Below, one piece after another: positions 49,113 to 59,868 of a stretch of DNA of 64,000 nt; positions within the stretch are counted from its first letter, which is position 1; every line of letters begins with the position of its first letter. The position numbers and the translations under genes are program-made. The DNA comes from Enterobacteriaceae bacterium LSJC7 (GTDB taxonomy: Bacteria; Pseudomonadota; Gammaproteobacteria; Enterobacterales; Enterobacteriaceae). The stretch spans positions 1 through 64,000 of the forward strand of contig AMFN01000016.1 in NCBI GenBank assembly GCA_000302695.1, given 5' to 3'. Under the pieces are notes generated by a model. It saw only the letters and a list, made by a program, of their open reading frames with translations, was not told the DNA's origin and did not search any database.

Positions 49113-49865
49113 AAGTAGACTCCTTAATCCAGACGGGAGAGCTTAAAAAAAGCATCGGCAGTGATGCGAAACCAGAAAAAGGGTTTAAACGTTTCCGGGA
49201 AATAAACGACAGAATACAGTCCGGAAGAAATGTACCGTAAATGAGACATTACCAATATTAGCCTGGCATCGGGCGCTGGCCGTGTTTCAGTTATATCAGA
49301 TGAGCGAGTCTGGTGAGTATTTGTGGTGACGGGGAGGGGGAAGTTAAGACATCCGGCACAGTATTAGCCATTGAATTGTGAAAGGGATTTTAAGTAATGA
49401 CCTTTGCTGTTTTTATTTTTTTATCCCGGAGACGGCGTTTGTTTTTAGGCTTATTCCTAATTGTGTGAGGAAATATGACAGAACAGGCAAGGGGGGTTAA
49501 CTAAAGCCTTCTCCTTATTAGTGCGTTTTTTATTAATAACGGACTAATAATCAGTCAGTCAATGATAGCTGGTGTTGATTATTCGGGTGTTGAGGCGGGC
49601 CGCAGCTGGCCTGTGGGCCGTCGAAACACCTGCGGGTGCGGGCTGGCGAGGCCCGCAGGATGAGTTGTCAGATAAAATGCTGTCTTATTGTTATAGCATA
49701 ATGTTTTGGCTTTTCTTTGTTCTCTCTGCGTGCCCGCAGAAAACAGTTTTTCCGGGCATATTACGTATAAGGCAGAATATATTACGCCACATCAGTAATC
49801 ACTTAAGCTCAGGCCAAACATCCAGGCTAATACACTGCCAATTAGGTGTTATGGATGTTTTATGT
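49113..49865. other. Intergenic region between the regulatory block and int
   Basis: About 750 bp without a gene. It contains a set of TTATTA-GT / ATTAATAA / ACTAATAAT words at 49.51-49.56 kb, suggestive of an operator, and AT-rich promoter-like DNA for the 48195 gene. A plus-strand frame at 49572 lacks support. Confidence 0.4.
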
Positions 49866-49896
49866 TGCCCCGGTATGCCTGAGCTGTACCGGGGCA
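49866..49896 (-). terminator. Hairpin after int
   Basis: TGCCCCGGTA and TACCGGGGCA form a perfect 10-bp stem around an 11-nt loop, 35 bp beyond the integrase stop. It has no clear T tail. Confidence 0.5.
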
Positions 49897-49930
49897 TTCA
49901 GTGTGAAATTTCTTACAGGTTCATATTTAT

Positions 49931-51178
49931 CTACTGACGGACATAAAGATAAGGGGCAATAAACCCTTCGCGGTTTACATCGAGATAGTCAGACCACCAC
50001 TGCATCATTTCCATTCGCTCATCGAGATGCTCCGCTTTATGAATGTAGGCGGCACGGACATTATTGCGTTCCCGGTGGCTCATCTGTCGTTCAATGGCAT
50101 CCTTTGACCAACGCCCGGACTCATTCAGGGCGCTACAGGCCATCGTTCTGAACCCGTGTCCGCAGATCTCTTCTTTCGTGTCGTAGCCGATAACGCGCAG
50201 TGCCTTATTGATGGTGTTCTCACTCATGGGTTTTTCCAGCGAATGAGCGCCGGAAAAAACAAACAGCGAATCGCCGGTCAGTAGCTTAATTTGCTGTAAC
50301 AGCGCAACCGCCTGGAGTGAAAGCGGCACAAGGTGTTCATCTTTCATTTTTGCCCCGCGCTCAGAAAATTTGACGCCTTCTACTGCACTACGTTGTGCTG
50401 GCAGCGTCCATAAGCGCGCTTTCAGATTAAATTCATCCCACCGGGCCAGCCGTAGTTCGCTGGAGCGCAGAAAAACATGCAGACTCAGCGCCAGAGCCAG
50501 ACGTGTGAGCGCTCTCCCCCGGTAGTGGTCAATCTTCTCCAGAAGTTCCGGCAGGCGTTTAAGGGGAAGCGCCGGATGATGGCGGCTAACCGGCTGGGGC
50601 ACGATACCATCAAGATCCAGTGCCGGGTTATATTTTATCAGCCCCTGCTGTACCGCGTGGCGCATGATTTTTGTCAGATATTGCCGCACCCGCCCGGCCA
50701 CATCGTGAACGCCTTTATTGTTAACTGACCTGAGCAGTTCTGCGAGGTGGTGAGTTTGAATGCGCCCGATATCCAGTGCCCCCACTGAGGGAAAAACATA
50801 ACGTTCAAGGCAGGTAAAGATTTTACGGGCATGGTTTGTAGACCAGAGTTTCTGACTGGCGGTATGCCATGAGGTGGCGGCTTGTCTGAAAGTCCGTGAT
50901 TTATCAACGGCGCTCCCAGGACGTTTTATTAGCTGCGAGGGGCTGATGCCTGAGGACAGGAGCTTGCGTGCGGCATCACGCCGCTCACGGGCTTCTGACA
51001 GGCTGATTGTGGGGTAAGGGCCGAAAGCTAACCGGCTTTCTTTGCCTTCTAAACGATAACGGAAATACCAGAGTCGTGAACCGCCTGATGAGACAAGCAG
51101 GTACAAACCTTGAGTATCGGTTAACTTGTAGGATTTGCTGAGGGGTTTTGATGAACGAATTTTACTGTCAGTGAGCAT
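49931..51178 (-). CDS. int: P4-type tyrosine integrase of the element
   Basis: The 415-aa protein starts at the ATG at 51178. It has an N-terminal arm domain (MLTDSKIRSSKP, KESRLAFGPYPTISLSEAR), a SAM-like core and a catalytic domain with Arg in RSSELRLARW, HGFR (H-x-x-R), SH in QMSHRERN and the nucleophile Tyr in VRAAYIH. It catalyses insertion into the tRNA-Phe 3' end; the att repeat lies 160 bp upstream of its start. Confidence 0.93.
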   Translation of the reverse strand: MLTDSKIRSSKPLSKSYKLTDTQGLYLLVSSGGSRLWYFRYRLEGKESRLAFGPYPTISLSEARERRDAARKLLSSGISPSQLIKRPGSAVDKSRTFRQAATSWHTASQKLWSTNHARKIFTCLERYVFPSVGALDIGRIQTHHLAELLRSVNNKGVHDVAGRVRQYLTKIMRHAVQQGLIKYNPALDLDGIVPQPVSRHHPALPLKRLPELLEKIDHYRGRALTRLALALSLHVFLRSSELRLARWDEFNLKARLWTLPAQRSAVEGVKFSERGAKMKDEHLVPLSLQAVALLQQIKLLTGDSLFVFSGAHSLEKPMSENTINKALRVIGYDTKEEICGHGFRTMACSALNESGRWSKDAIERQMSHRERNNVRAAYIHKAEHLDERMEMMQWWSDYLDVNREGFIAPYLYVRQ

Positions 51179-51337
51179 TTGGGGTCTCTCCGGTTGTCGA
51201 ACTGAACGACCCGAAGTCTGACCCCAAATTTTCAGGATACGTAGGGACAAATCAAAACGTATCGGAAAGACTTTTTACGCCAACTAACTGTAATACTTAT
51301 TGATAAGTACACATAAGGAAGCATAAAAAACAAATTT

Positions 51338-51360
51338 TGGTGCCCGGACCCGGAATCGAA
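51338..51360 (-). other. attR within the tRNA-Phe gene
   Basis: This is the proximal 23-bp direct repeat (the other at 14977-14999), running from CCA to the T stem. Confidence 0.9.
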
Positions 51361-51413
51361 CCAGGGACACGCGGATTTTCAATCCGCTGCTCTACCGACT
51401 GAGCTATCCGGGC
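51338..51413 (-). tRNA. pheV: tRNA-Phe (GAA)
   Basis: 76 nt: GCCCGGATAGCTCAG at the 5' end, an anticodon loop with GAA (ATTGAAAAT), TTCGATTC in the T loop and an encoded CCA. Its 3' 23 bases are duplicated at 14977. The gene stays intact because the element carries the matching 3' end. Confidence 0.95.
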
Positions 51414-51858
51414 AACGGGGCGCATTAAACCGTAAAGTGCTGCGAGCGTCAATGACTTTATCTGTAAGGCTACGCGATTGCCGCAATTATGCACAATGAT
51501 GGGGCGCTGCGCCTTGCGCCCGGTGGGGAAAACTGCCAGAATCGCCCAAATTTTGAGTTATTCCTTATCACGGACAGTGCGCTATGGCCCGACAGGTTTC
51601 CCAGATGAAGATGTTCTCCCGTCGACTCGGCCAATTTTGCGCGTGCTCACAAACCTCCTCTCTTTTGCTCACCATGCGGTGAGGCAACTCAGGCTCGCTG
51701 CAGGACAGCAGTAAAATCAGACGCGTTCTGTTTTTACTGATGTCTGGCGGTCGCAGCTGGTTACCAGTCGGCCTTTCCTGACCTGCACCTGGCGCCCAGG
51801 CGCCTGTACTTGTGCCAGTGGCACTCCTTTATCCTTGTTTGTCGGGGGATTTGGATTA
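51414..51858. other. Region between tRNA-Phe and speC
   Basis: It contains the tRNA promoter (leftward) and the long speC leader (rightward). GGCGCC occurs twice 2 bp apart near 51.80 kb. No gene is seen. Confidence 0.5.
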
Positions 51859-54000
51859 GTGAAATCGTTAAACATTGCCGCGAGCCATGCGCTGCATGCT
51901 GTACTTACCACTCATCGGCGCGTTGTTGCGCTTGATGAAACTGACTTTACCGATGTTGCTGCGGTAGTGGTGTCGCAGGCCGACAGCCGCAGCGGTATTC
52001 TTACTCTGTTGCAGCGCACGGGCTTTGCGCTGCCGGTTTTCCTTTATAGCGAGCAGCCACAGGCGCTGCCCACGGGCATCAAAGCGGTTATAACCGGCGC
52101 TGAGCAGGACTTCCTGGCGCTTGAAACGGCCGCCTGTGAATACGAGTCGGCGCTGCTGCCGCCGTTTTTTGACACGCTTTACCAGTACGTTGCGATGCGT
52201 AACGACACCTTTGCTTGCCCAGGTCACCAGCACGGCGAGTTTTTCAAAAAACATCCTGCCGGGCGCTGGTTTTATGATTTCTTTGGCGAGAACATTTTTC
52301 GCGCCGATATGTGTAATGCTGACGTGAAGTTGGGCGATTTGCTTATCCACGAAGGTTCGGCCAAAGACGCGCAGAAATTTGCCGCGAAGGTGTTCAACGC
52401 CGATAAAACCTGGTTTGTGCTCAACGGTACCTCGGCGGCCAATAAAGTGGTGACCAATGCGCTGCTGACGCGCGGTGACCTGGTGCTGTTTGACCGTAAC
52501 AACCATAAATCCAACCATCACGGCGCGCTGTTGCAGGCAGGCGCCACGCCGGTATATCTGGAAACGGCGCGTAACCCGTTTGGTTTTATCGGCGGCATTG
52601 ACAGCCACTGCTTTAATGAGAGCTGGATTCGCGAGCGCATCCGCGAGGTTGCCCCGGAGCGTGCCGATGCGCCACGCCCATTTCGCCTGGCTATTATCCA
52701 GCTTGGCACCTACGACGGCACCGTGTACAACGCGCGCCGGGTGGTGGATGCTATCGGCCCGCTGTGCGACTACATTTTGTTTGATTCCGCGTGGGTGGGC
52801 TACGAGCAGTTTATTCCGCTGATGGCCGACTGCTCGCCGCTGCTACTGGATCTTAATGAAAATGATCCGGGCATTTTTGTTACCCAGTCGGTGCACAAGC
52901 AGCAGGCGGGCTTCTCGCAGGCCTCGCAAATCCATAAAAAGGACGATCATATTCGCGGCCAGGCGCGGTTTTGCCCCTACAAGCGCCTCAATAACGCCTT
53001 TATGCTGCACGCTTCCACCAGCCCGTTTTACCCGCTGTTTGCATCGCTGGATGTGAACGCCAAAATTCATGAAGGGCAAAGCGGTCGCCGCCTGTGGGCC
53101 GAGTGCGTGGAGCTTGGCATTGAGGCGCGCAAGGCAATTCTCGCTAATTGTCGCATGATTAAACCGTTTATTCCCGCCGAGGTTGCAGGACGCCCGTGGC
53201 AGGATAGTCCGACCGAAATGATTGCCGTGGAGCGCCGCTTCTTTAACTTTGAGCCAGATGCCAAATGGCACGGCTTTAGCGGTTACGGGCACGATGAGTA
53301 CATGGTCGATCCGTGCAAGCTGCTGCTGACTACGCCGGGGATTGATGCCGAAACCGGTGAGTACGCAGAGTTTGGCGTGCCTGCGGCGATCCTTGCTCAC
53401 TATCTGCGTGAAAACGGCATCGTGCCGGAAAAATCAGATCTCAACTCTATCCTGTTTTTACTTACACCCGCTGAAACGCCGCAGAAGATGGCCCACCTGG
53501 TGGCGATGCTCGCGCAGTTTGAGCAGCATATTGAAGACAACACGCCGCTTAGCGACGTGCTGCCGAGCGTGTGGCAGAAGTATCCGCTGCGTTATAAAAA
53601 CTACACGCTGCGTGAATTGTGCCAGGAGATGCACGACCTGTATGTCGGCTTTAAGGTGAAGGATTTGCAAAAGGCGATGTTCCGCCAGGAGAGCCTGCCG
53701 CCGGTCGCGATGAACCCGCAGGATGCCCACAGCGAGTTTATTCGTGGCAACGTTGAGCTTGTGCCTATTTCACAGGCCCAGGGGCGCATTGCAGCCGAGG
53801 GCGCACTGCCTTATCCACCGGGCGTGTTGTGCGTAGTGCCAGGTGAACGCTGGGGTGGTGCGGTGCAGCGTTATTTTCTGGCGCTGGAAGAGGGCGTTAA
53901 CCTGCTGCCGGGTTTCTCGCCGGAGCTACAGGGCGTATATATCCAGACCGATGCGGACGGCATCAAGCGTCTGTATGGCAATGTGATAACCGAGCGCTAA
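51859..54000 (+). CDS. speC: Ornithine decarboxylase (constitutive)
   Basis: The 713-aa PLP enzyme makes putrescine from ornithine in polyamine synthesis. The GTG start at 51859 (MKSLNIAASH) matches the E. coli start; longer frames do not. The PLP lysine lies in QSVHKQQAGFSQ; CPGHQHG, GTSAANKVV, DRNNHKS and FDSAWVGYEQF are conserved. Cytosolic. It converges on mltC across a shared terminator. Confidence 0.96.
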   Translation: MKSLNIAASHALHAVLTTHRRVVALDETDFTDVAAVVVSQADSRSGILTLLQRTGFALPVFLYSEQPQALPTGIKAVITGAEQDFLALETAACEYESALLPPFFDTLYQYVAMRNDTFACPGHQHGEFFKKHPAGRWFYDFFGENIFRADMCNADVKLGDLLIHEGSAKDAQKFAAKVFNADKTWFVLNGTSAANKVVTNALLTRGDLVLFDRNNHKSNHHGALLQAGATPVYLETARNPFGFIGGIDSHCFNESWIRERIREVAPERADAPRPFRLAIIQLGTYDGTVYNARRVVDAIGPLCDYILFDSAWVGYEQFIPLMADCSPLLLDLNENDPGIFVTQSVHKQQAGFSQASQIHKKDDHIRGQARFCPYKRLNNAFMLHASTSPFYPLFASLDVNAKIHEGQSGRRLWAECVELGIEARKAILANCRMIKPFIPAEVAGRPWQDSPTEMIAVERRFFNFEPDAKWHGFSGYGHDEYMVDPCKLLLTTPGIDAETGEYAEFGVPAAILAHYLRENGIVPEKSDLNSILFLLTPAETPQKMAHLVAMLAQFEQHIEDNTPLSDVLPSVWQKYPLRYKNYTLRELCQEMHDLYVGFKVKDLQKAMFRQESLPPVAMNPQDAHSEFIRGNVELVPISQAQGRIAAEGALPYPPGVLCVVPGERWGGAVQRYFLALEEGVNLLPGFSPELQGVYIQTDADGIKRLYGNVITER

Positions 54001-54004
54001 AGCG

Positions 54005-54033
54005 AACCTGCGCCGCACACGGCGGCGCAGGTT
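54005..54033. terminator. Bidirectional terminator between speC and mltC
   Basis: AACCTGCGCCGC and GCGGCGCAGGTT form a perfect 12-bp stem with a 5-nt loop in the 38-bp gap between convergent genes. Confidence 0.75.
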
Positions 54034-54038
54034 TACCG

Positions 54039-55118
54039 TCACTTTGCCCGGCGATAGCCACGCTGGGCGTTATTCACTTTTTGCAGGTAGCGGCGCGACT
54101 CTGCGGAAGGATGGCGCGTGGTCAGCGTCTGATACAAATCTCCCGGCTCCATTGTGTTGATGATGGAGAACGCGCGGTTTTTATCGCTGTTAAACACCCG
54201 CAGCACGCTGCCCGCACCGCCGTTATAGGCGGTAATGACCGCGTAGCGGCGCGAGGTCGGGTTGCTGATGCCTGACAGATACACATTGCCGAGCATGGCC
54301 AGGTAGGCGGTGCCGGTATCAATGTTGTTGGCCGGGTCAAACAGGTAGCTGCGACTCGGTTTGCCGCTTTTGCCCTGCGAACGGAACACGTCCACGCCCG
54401 CAGTATGCTGCACCACCTGCATCAGCCCCAGCGCGTCGGCGCTGCTCACCGCATAGGGGTTAAAGCTCGATTCCGTTTCCATAATCGCCAGAATCAGCGA
54501 CTCGTCCACGCCGTATTTATTCGATGCCTGGCGCACCATTGGCAGGAATTTATGCGCGCGTTTGTTGAGGTGGTTCGGCACCAGGTTGAGCGTGATGCTG
54601 TAAATCACATGCAGCCCGCTGGTGCGCTTTTTGAGGCGGTTTTGCAGCAGCCAGTCGGCAAAGCGCCCGGCGCGCCACTCCCAGCGAATGGCTTCACCGG
54701 TGTTGTCTACGACCTGACCGTACAGGAACGGCTCTTTAGAGATGTGGATGTCGTCGGCGTCAGAATACAAATCGATGCTGCCCGGATCGTCGCCCATCAG
54801 CAGCGTCAGGATAATCGCCTGGCGCAGACGCGCCTGCGGATCGGTGCCGGCGATGGTTTCAACAGTGATGGTCCCGGCCTCGAAGTTAATATGGCTGCGG
54901 GTTTGGTAGCCGTCAGTGTATTTTACGTAGTCCTTGGGGCCGGCGATAAGCACTTCATTAAAACCCCAGATATTTTCAATGTTGTGGGCGAACTGCCCCA
55001 TCAGAATGTCAAAACCGTTGGTGTCCTTTACCCACGCTTCGTTGTAGTTATCCTTTTTTTTACCGGAGCAGGAGATAAGCAACGGTACTACCAGCGCCAG
55101 CGCGAAAAGTTTTTTCAT
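54039..55118 (-). CDS. mltC: Membrane-bound lytic murein transglycosylase C
   Basis: The 359-aa lipoprotein has a lipobox LLISC, an N-terminal DUF3393-type domain and a C-terminal SLT domain with [15 protein letters not shown] (catalytic Glu), [11 protein letters not shown] and [11 protein letters not shown]. It cleaves peptidoglycan glycans at the outer membrane. It lies downstream of yggX in the usual order. Confidence 0.95.
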   Translation of the reverse strand: MKKLFALALVVPLLISCSGKKKDNYNEAWVKDTNGFDILMGQFAHNIENIWGFNEVLIAGPKDYVKYTDGYQTRSHINFEAGTITVETIAGTDPQARLRQAIILTLLMGDDPGSIDLYSDADDIHISKEPFLYGQVVDNTGEAIRWEWRAGRFADWLLQNRLKKRTSGLHVIYSITLNLVPNHLNKRAHKFLPMVRQASNKYGVDESLILAIMETESSFNPYAVSSADALGLMQVVQHTAGVDVFRSQGKSGKPSRSYLFDPANNIDTGTAYLAMLGNVYLSGISNPTSRRYAVITAYNGGAGSVLRVFNSDKNRAFSIINTMEPGDLYQTLTTRHPSAESRRYLQKVNNAQRGYRRAK

Positions 55119-55224
55119 GTTTTAGGAAATGCGAGTCAATTTAGTCACAGGGGCGCAGGTGCCATTCATACGCCGCCCTGTTTGCGCGAGATCACGGCTT
55201 GTGGGCGGCGTTAGCATCTGGCAT

Positions 55225-55497
55225 TTACTTTTCTGGCGGCGTATAGCCTTCGATATGAACGTCTTTTTTCTCGAACAGGAAATCCACCATGGCCTGTTCC
55301 AGCAGTTTGCGGTGCTCCGGGTTCATCATGCTGAGTTTTTTCTCGTTGATGAGCATGGTCTGGCGGGTCTGCCACAGTGCCCAGGCTTCTTTGGAGATCT
55401 CGTTGAAAATGCGCTTACCCAGTTCGCCTGGATACAGCTGAAAATCCTGGCCTTCGGCGTCGCGCTCCAGGTAAGTACAAAAAATGGTTCGGCTCAT
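55225..55497 (-). CDS. yggX: YggX, Fe(II) trafficking/oxidative-stress protein
   Basis: The 90-aa protein starts [19 protein letters not shown], the family start with the conserved Cys 7. It protects Fe-S proteins and helps in MutY function. The start at 55497 lies 2 bp after the mutY stop, with GAGG in the mutY end. Confidence 0.95.
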   Translation of the reverse strand: MSRTIFCTYLERDAEGQDFQLYPGELGKRIFNEISKEAWALWQTRQTMLINEKKLSMMNPEHRKLLEQAMVDFLFEKKDVHIEGYTPPEK

Positions 55498-55499
55498 TA

Positions 55500-56576
55500 T
55501 CAATCCTCGTTAAATGGCGAAGCCGGGGGGCTTACCGGTTCGCTGCGTAACTGTTGCAACAGGCGCTCGACGGGAGCGGCCAGACCCACTGACGGCGGCC
55601 GGGCTAAGTTATACCAGAGACCCGCGCCCTCATCCATGCAGGCGCCTGTGCTGGACACAGAAAGCCACATTGGCACGATGTCCAGGTGGAAATGGCTGAA
55701 CGTGTGGCGAAACGCGTTAAGTTGCGTGAGCGCAGGTTTAATGCCGCGCGCTGTTAACCACTCGCGCAGCGCGTCTTCGCTTTCAAACTGCGGGAAGCAA
55801 AACAGGCCGCCCCACAGCCCGACAGGTGGACGCTGGGCCAGAAACACCTCGTCACCGTGCTGCATTAAAAGAAAATAACCCGTGCGCTCCGGCAGTGTCT
55901 GCTTTGGCTTCTTGCCCGGATAATTGGCCCAACTACTCTGGGCGTAGGCTTCGCAGCCGCTGTTCAGCGGGCAAAGCTCGCATTTAGGACGTGAGCGGGT
56001 GCAAACCATAGCCCCCAAATCCATCATCGCCTGGTTAAAGCGCTCAACGCCTTTCGCGGGCGTGACGTCCTCACTGATTTGCCACAGGCGCTTTTCCACC
56101 TCTTTTTTGCCCGGCCAGCCGGATACGGCATACGTGCGTGCCAGCACGCGTTTGACGTTGCCATCAAGGATAGGATAATGCTGGCCAAGCGCCAGAGAGA
56201 GGATAGCCCCCGCCGTTGAGCGGCCCACGCCTGGCAGTGCCGCTACATCGTCAAAGGTTTGCGGGAACACACCGTTGTGAAGTGTCGCCACCTGCTGTGC
56301 GGCTTTATGCAGGTTACGTGCACGTGCGTAGTAGCCAAGACCGGTCCACAGGTGCAGCACTTCGTCGAGCGGCGCCCTGGCAAGGTCGGTCACGCTCGGG
56401 AAGCGCGCCATGAAGCGTTCGAAATAGGGGATGACGGTCGTGACCTGCGTTTGTTGCAGCATCACCTCAGACAGCCATACTTTATAAGGCGTTTTTTCCA
56501 GCTGCCAGGGCAGGGTCTTACGGCCATATTTGTCGTACCAGTTCAGTACCTGGTGTGAAAACTGCTGCGCTTGCAT
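55500..56576 (-). CDS. mutY: A/G-specific adenine DNA glycosylase
   Basis: The 358-aa enzyme removes A opposite 8-oxoG. It has the helix-hairpin-helix [13 protein letters not shown] and catalytic Asp in [10 protein letters not shown], a 4Fe-4S cluster ligand set C-x6-C-x2-C-x5-C ([17 protein letters not shown]), and a C-terminal NUDIX-like domain. I chose the second of two adjacent ATGs (MQAQQF), matching the family start. Confidence 0.95.
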   Translation of the reverse strand: MQAQQFSHQVLNWYDKYGRKTLPWQLEKTPYKVWLSEVMLQQTQVTTVIPYFERFMARFPSVTDLARAPLDEVLHLWTGLGYYARARNLHKAAQQVATLHNGVFPQTFDDVAALPGVGRSTAGAILSLALGQHYPILDGNVKRVLARTYAVSGWPGKKEVEKRLWQISEDVTPAKGVERFNQAMMDLGAMVCTRSRPKCELCPLNSGCEAYAQSSWANYPGKKPKQTLPERTGYFLLMQHGDEVFLAQRPPVGLWGGLFCFPQFESEDALREWLTARGIKPALTQLNAFRHTFSHFHLDIVPMWLSVSSTGACMDEGAGLWYNLARPPSVGLAAPVERLLQQLRSEPVSPPASPFNED

Positions 56577-56730
56577 CATCAACGCGTGGCATCCTGCTTA
56601 AAATCGTCAGGGACGAGATTCCAGCACAGACGCTATACGCTGTAAACCGGAACTTTCCTTGCTTGCATCCCGGGACTAACTTTGGATAATGCCCGTTTTC
56701 CTCATCTATTGACTCAGGCAGATTATTGAC

Positions 56731-57450
56731 ATGAACAACGACGTCGTCTCACCGGAATTTGATGAAAACGGCCGCGTGCTGCGCCGTATTCGCAGTTTCG
56801 TTCGCCGCCAGGGGCGACTGACCAAAGGTCAGCAGCATGCGCTGGACAACTTCTGGCCGGTGATGGGCGTTGAGTTTGCGCCTGAGCCACTTGATTTAGC
56901 TGCACTGTTTGGCCGCGAAGCGCCAGTGACGCTGGAAATTGGCTTTGGTATGGGCGCATCGCTGGTGACCATGGCGCAGGCCAACGCGCACCAGAACTTC
57001 CTCGGTATTGAAGTCCACTCTCCGGGCGTGGGAGCCTGCCTGCTTGCTGCCCACGAAGCGGGCGTAGAGAACCTGCGCGTGATGTGTCACGACGCTGTTG
57101 AAGTGCTCGACTCAATGATTCCTGACAATTCTCTGAACATGGTGCAGCTGTTTTTTCCTGACCCGTGGCATAAAGCGCGCCATAATAAGCGCCGTATCGT
57201 TCAGGTGCCGTTTGCGGAACTGGTAAAACGCAAGCTCAAGCAGGGCGGTGTGTTTCATATGGCGACCGACTGGGAACCTTATGCCGAACATATGCTCGAA
57301 GTGTTGCGCTCCATTGAAGGCTACAGCAATCTGTCGCCGGGTGGCGATTACGTACCGCGCCCACAATCGCGCCCGGTAACCAAGTTTGAGCAGCGTGGCC
57401 ATCGTCTTGGTCACGGTGTATGGGATTTAATGTTCGAGAGGGTGAGATAA
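56731..57450 (+). CDS. trmB: tRNA (guanine-46-N7)-methyltransferase
   Basis: The 239-aa SAM enzyme has motif [25 protein letters not shown] and the TrmB signature [15 protein letters not shown]. It methylates G46 of many tRNAs. The stop overlaps the yggL start (TAATG). Divergent from mutY. Confidence 0.95.
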   Translation: MNNDVVSPEFDENGRVLRRIRSFVRRQGRLTKGQQHALDNFWPVMGVEFAPEPLDLAALFGREAPVTLEIGFGMGASLVTMAQANAHQNFLGIEVHSPGVGACLLAAHEAGVENLRVMCHDAVEVLDSMIPDNSLNMVQLFFPDPWHKARHNKRRIVQVPFAELVKRKLKQGGVFHMATDWEPYAEHMLEVLRSIEGYSNLSPGGDYVPRPQSRPVTKFEQRGHRLGHGVWDLMFERVR

Positions 57451-57776
57451 TGGCGAAGAATCGCAGCCAGCGTTTGCGTAAAAAGATGCACATTGACGAG
57501 TTCCAGGAGATTGGTTTTTCGGTGGCCTGGCGTTTCCCGCAGGGCACATCTGAAGAGCAAATCGACAAAACGGTGGATGACCTGATTAACGAGGTCATCG
57601 AACCAAACGGTCTGGCTTTTGACGGCAGCGGCTATCTCGAATGGGAAGGCCTGGTATGCACGCAGGAAATCGGTAAATGTACCGAAGAGCACCAGGCGCT
57701 GGTGCGCAAATGGCTGGAAGATCGTAAGTTCGAAGACGTTCGTCTGAGTGATTTGTTCGACGTCTGGTGGGACTGA
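57450..57776 (+). CDS. yggL: YggL family protein (DUF469)
   Basis: The 108-aa protein starts [20 protein letters not shown] at the ATG overlapping the trmB stop; earlier in-frame starts lie inside trmB. It is the usual trmB partner in enterobacteria, reported to associate with ribosomes; acidic C-terminal half ending DVWWD. Confidence 0.93.
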   Translation: MAKNRSQRLRKKMHIDEFQEIGFSVAWRFPQGTSEEQIDKTVDDLINEVIEPNGLAFDGSGYLEWEGLVCTQEIGKCTEEHQALVRKWLEDRKFEDVRLSDLFDVWWD

Positions 57777-57815
57777 TTTTCCTGCATGCAGGTTAATGGA
57801 CGAACGGGAGTGGCT

Positions 57816-58532
57816 ATGATGCGTAAGATACTGCTGGGCGCGCTGTTGGTGACAGCGGCGCAGGCTCAGGCGGACTATCAGTGCAGCGTGACCCCGCGGG
57901 ATGATGTGGTTATCAACCCGCAAACGGTGCAGGTGGTTGGCGAAAACGGCAATCTGGTGATGATGCCGGACGGCAGCGTGCAGTTTAACGGCCAGGCAAA
58001 GAACCTGACGCCAGCGCAGCGCGAGCAGGCGCAGGACTACCAGCAGGCACTGCGCGATGCGCTGCCGTGGATTGACGACGGTGCACGTTCACGCGTGGAA
58101 AAGGGCCGTATTGCCCTGGACAAGATTGTCACCGAGCAGGTGGGAGAGAGCAGCAATCTGCGAAAGCGCCTGACCCAGCTTGATACGCAGCTCAAAACCC
58201 AGATGAACCGCATTATCGAGCGTCGCCAGGATGGTTTGACGTTTCACTATAAAGCCATCGACGAGGTGCGTGCCGACGGCCAGAAGCTGGTAAACCAGGC
58301 GATGGGCGGCATTTTGCAGGACAGCATTAACGAGATGGGTGCAAAAGCCATAACCTCTGGCGGCAGTAATCCGCTCCAGGGCGTGCTTGGCAACCTCGGC
58401 GGGCTGCAAACGGCCATTCAGAAAGAGTGGAAGAGTCAGGAAAAAGACTTCCAGCAGTTTGGTAAAGACGTGTGCAGCCGTGTGGTGTCGCTTGAAGACC
58501 AGCGCAAGGCGCTGGTGACTACACTGAAATAA
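57816..58532 (+). CDS. yggN: YggN, DUF2884 periplasmic protein
   Basis: The 238-aa protein has a signal peptide (cleavage at AQAQA), one Cys pair (YQCSV, DVCSR) and a long helical middle. I use the ATG at 57816 with GGGAG upstream. The function is unknown in E. coli too. A strong terminator follows. Confidence 0.9.
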   Translation: MMRKILLGALLVTAAQAQADYQCSVTPRDDVVINPQTVQVVGENGNLVMMPDGSVQFNGQAKNLTPAQREQAQDYQQALRDALPWIDDGARSRVEKGRIALDKIVTEQVGESSNLRKRLTQLDTQLKTQMNRIIERRQDGLTFHYKAIDEVRADGQKLVNQAMGGILQDSINEMGAKAITSGGSNPLQGVLGNLGGLQTAIQKEWKSQEKDFQQFGKDVCSRVVSLEDQRKALVTTLK

Positions 58533-58550
58533 GCGTGTTTGCACTATGGC

Positions 58551-58579
58551 AAAAGCCGGTCACTGACCGGCTTTTTTTG
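58551..58579 (+). terminator. Terminator after yggN
   Basis: AAAGCCGGTC and GACCGGCTTT pair with a short loop and are followed by seven T on the plus strand. Confidence 0.9.
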
Positions 58580-58679
58580 TGGGTGGAAATTGCTGATGAT
58601 GACACACGTATACCTCGTTGATTCCTCTGCTGGCGTTGCGAATAAGCGCAGAATGTCACGGAGCAGGTTTTTTTGTCAC

Positions 58680-58731
58680 AAGGGCCGGAAAAAAAGGGAG
58701 GCCGCCTCGAAGAAACGGCTTTAAAGGCGGC
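58680..58731 (-). terminator. Terminator after hemW
   Basis: On the minus strand GCCGCC and GGCGGC enclose a loop containing a smaller stem, followed by CTCCCTTTTTTT. It directly follows the hemW stop. Confidence 0.7.
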
Positions 58732-59868
58732 TTATTCGGAGAGGAACAGCTCCAGCAGCGAGTTCAGAAACAGTTTTCCGTGCTCCGTAATCTGCCAGTG
58801 GGTAGCGGTCTCAGTGAGGTAGCCTTTGGCGATAGCGTCATCAATCTGTGGGCGAATCACGGCTTCATCAAGCCCGGTAAAGCGTGTGAACTCGTCGCGA
58901 GGTGCGGCTTCAAGCAGGCGCAGGCGGTTCATAAAGAACTCAAAGGGCTTGTCGGCTGCCTCAACGTCGTGCTGTCGCTCCAGATAATTACCCTGCATAA
59001 AGCCACGCGGATGGCGGGTTTTAGCCGTGCGCAGAATGCGCCCGTCAGGGAAGGTGATTTTACCGTGAGCACCACAGCCGATGCCGAGATAATCACCAAA
59101 TCGCCAGTAGTTGAGGTTGTGCTGGCACTGAAACCCAGGTTTTGCGTAGGCCGAGGTTTCATATTGTTGATAGCCCGCCTGCGTCAGCAGCTTATGGCCG
59201 CGCTCGAAAATATCCCACAGCGCGTCGTCGTCAGGCAGTGTCGGCGGGCGCGAGCCAAACAGCGTGTTCGGCTCAATGGTCAGCTGATACCACGACAGAT
59301 GCGGCGGGTTGAGCGCAATGGCCTGGCGCAGGTCGTCCAGCGCTTCATCCGGCGTCTGGTCCGGCAGGCCGTGCATTAAATCAAGGTTAAAACTACGCAG
59401 GTTAAGCCCGGTTGCCAGCCGTGCTGCACGCTTTGCTTCTTGCGGGCCGTGAATACGCCCAAGGCGTTGCAGTTTTTCTTCGCTGAAGCTCTGCACGCCG
59501 ATAGAAATGCGGTTCACACCGGCGCGCTGGTAGTCGCTAAAACGGTCTGCCTCAACGGTGCCGGGGTTGGCTTCCATGGTGATTTCTGCGTCGGGGGCAA
59601 GCGTAAGGCGGGCGCGCACACCGTCGAGCAGTGCCTGCATTGCCGGGCCAGACAGCAGGCTTGGCGTGCCGCCGCCAATAAAAATAGTTTTTATCTCCCG
59701 GTCCTGGGCGTAAGCCACATCCTTTTCCAGGTCGCAAAGCAGGTGCTGCACGTAATCGTCATGCGGCACCTCGCCTTTGAGCGCGTGCGAGTTAAAGTCG
59801 CAGTAGGGACACTTCTGCACACACCAGGGAATGTGGATATAAAGGCTCAGGGGTGGGAGCTTAACCAT
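58732..59868 (-). CDS. hemW: HemW, radical-SAM haem chaperone-like protein
   Basis: The 378-aa protein has the radical-SAM cluster [10 protein letters not shown] (C-x3-C-x2-C), GGGTPSLL and the HemW C-terminal domain. It is related to HemN but is a haem-binding chaperone; it lacks the extra Cys of HemN. Its ATG overlaps the rdgB stop by 8 bp. Confidence 0.94.
   Translation of the reverse strand: MVKLPPLSLYIHIPWCVQKCPYCDFNSHALKGEVPHDDYVQHLLCDLEKDVAYAQDREIKTIFIGGGTPSLLSGPAMQALLDGVRARLTLAPDAEITMEANPGTVEADRFSDYQRAGVNRISIGVQSFSEEKLQRLGRIHGPQEAKRAARLATGLNLRSFNLDLMHGLPDQTPDEALDDLRQAIALNPPHLSWYQLTIEPNTLFGSRPPTLPDDDALWDIFERGHKLLTQAGYQQYETSAYAKPGFQCQHNLNYWRFGDYLGIGCGAHGKITFPDGRILRTAKTRHPRGFMQGNYLERQHDVEAADKPFEFFMNRLRLLEAAPRDEFTRFTGLDEAVIRPQIDDAIAKGYLTETATHWQITEHGKLFLNSLLELFLSE

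Noticed and set aside
49572-49937. 121-aa plus-strand frame beyond int
   Set aside because: It crosses the int terminator hairpin and has no supporting motif or start signal.
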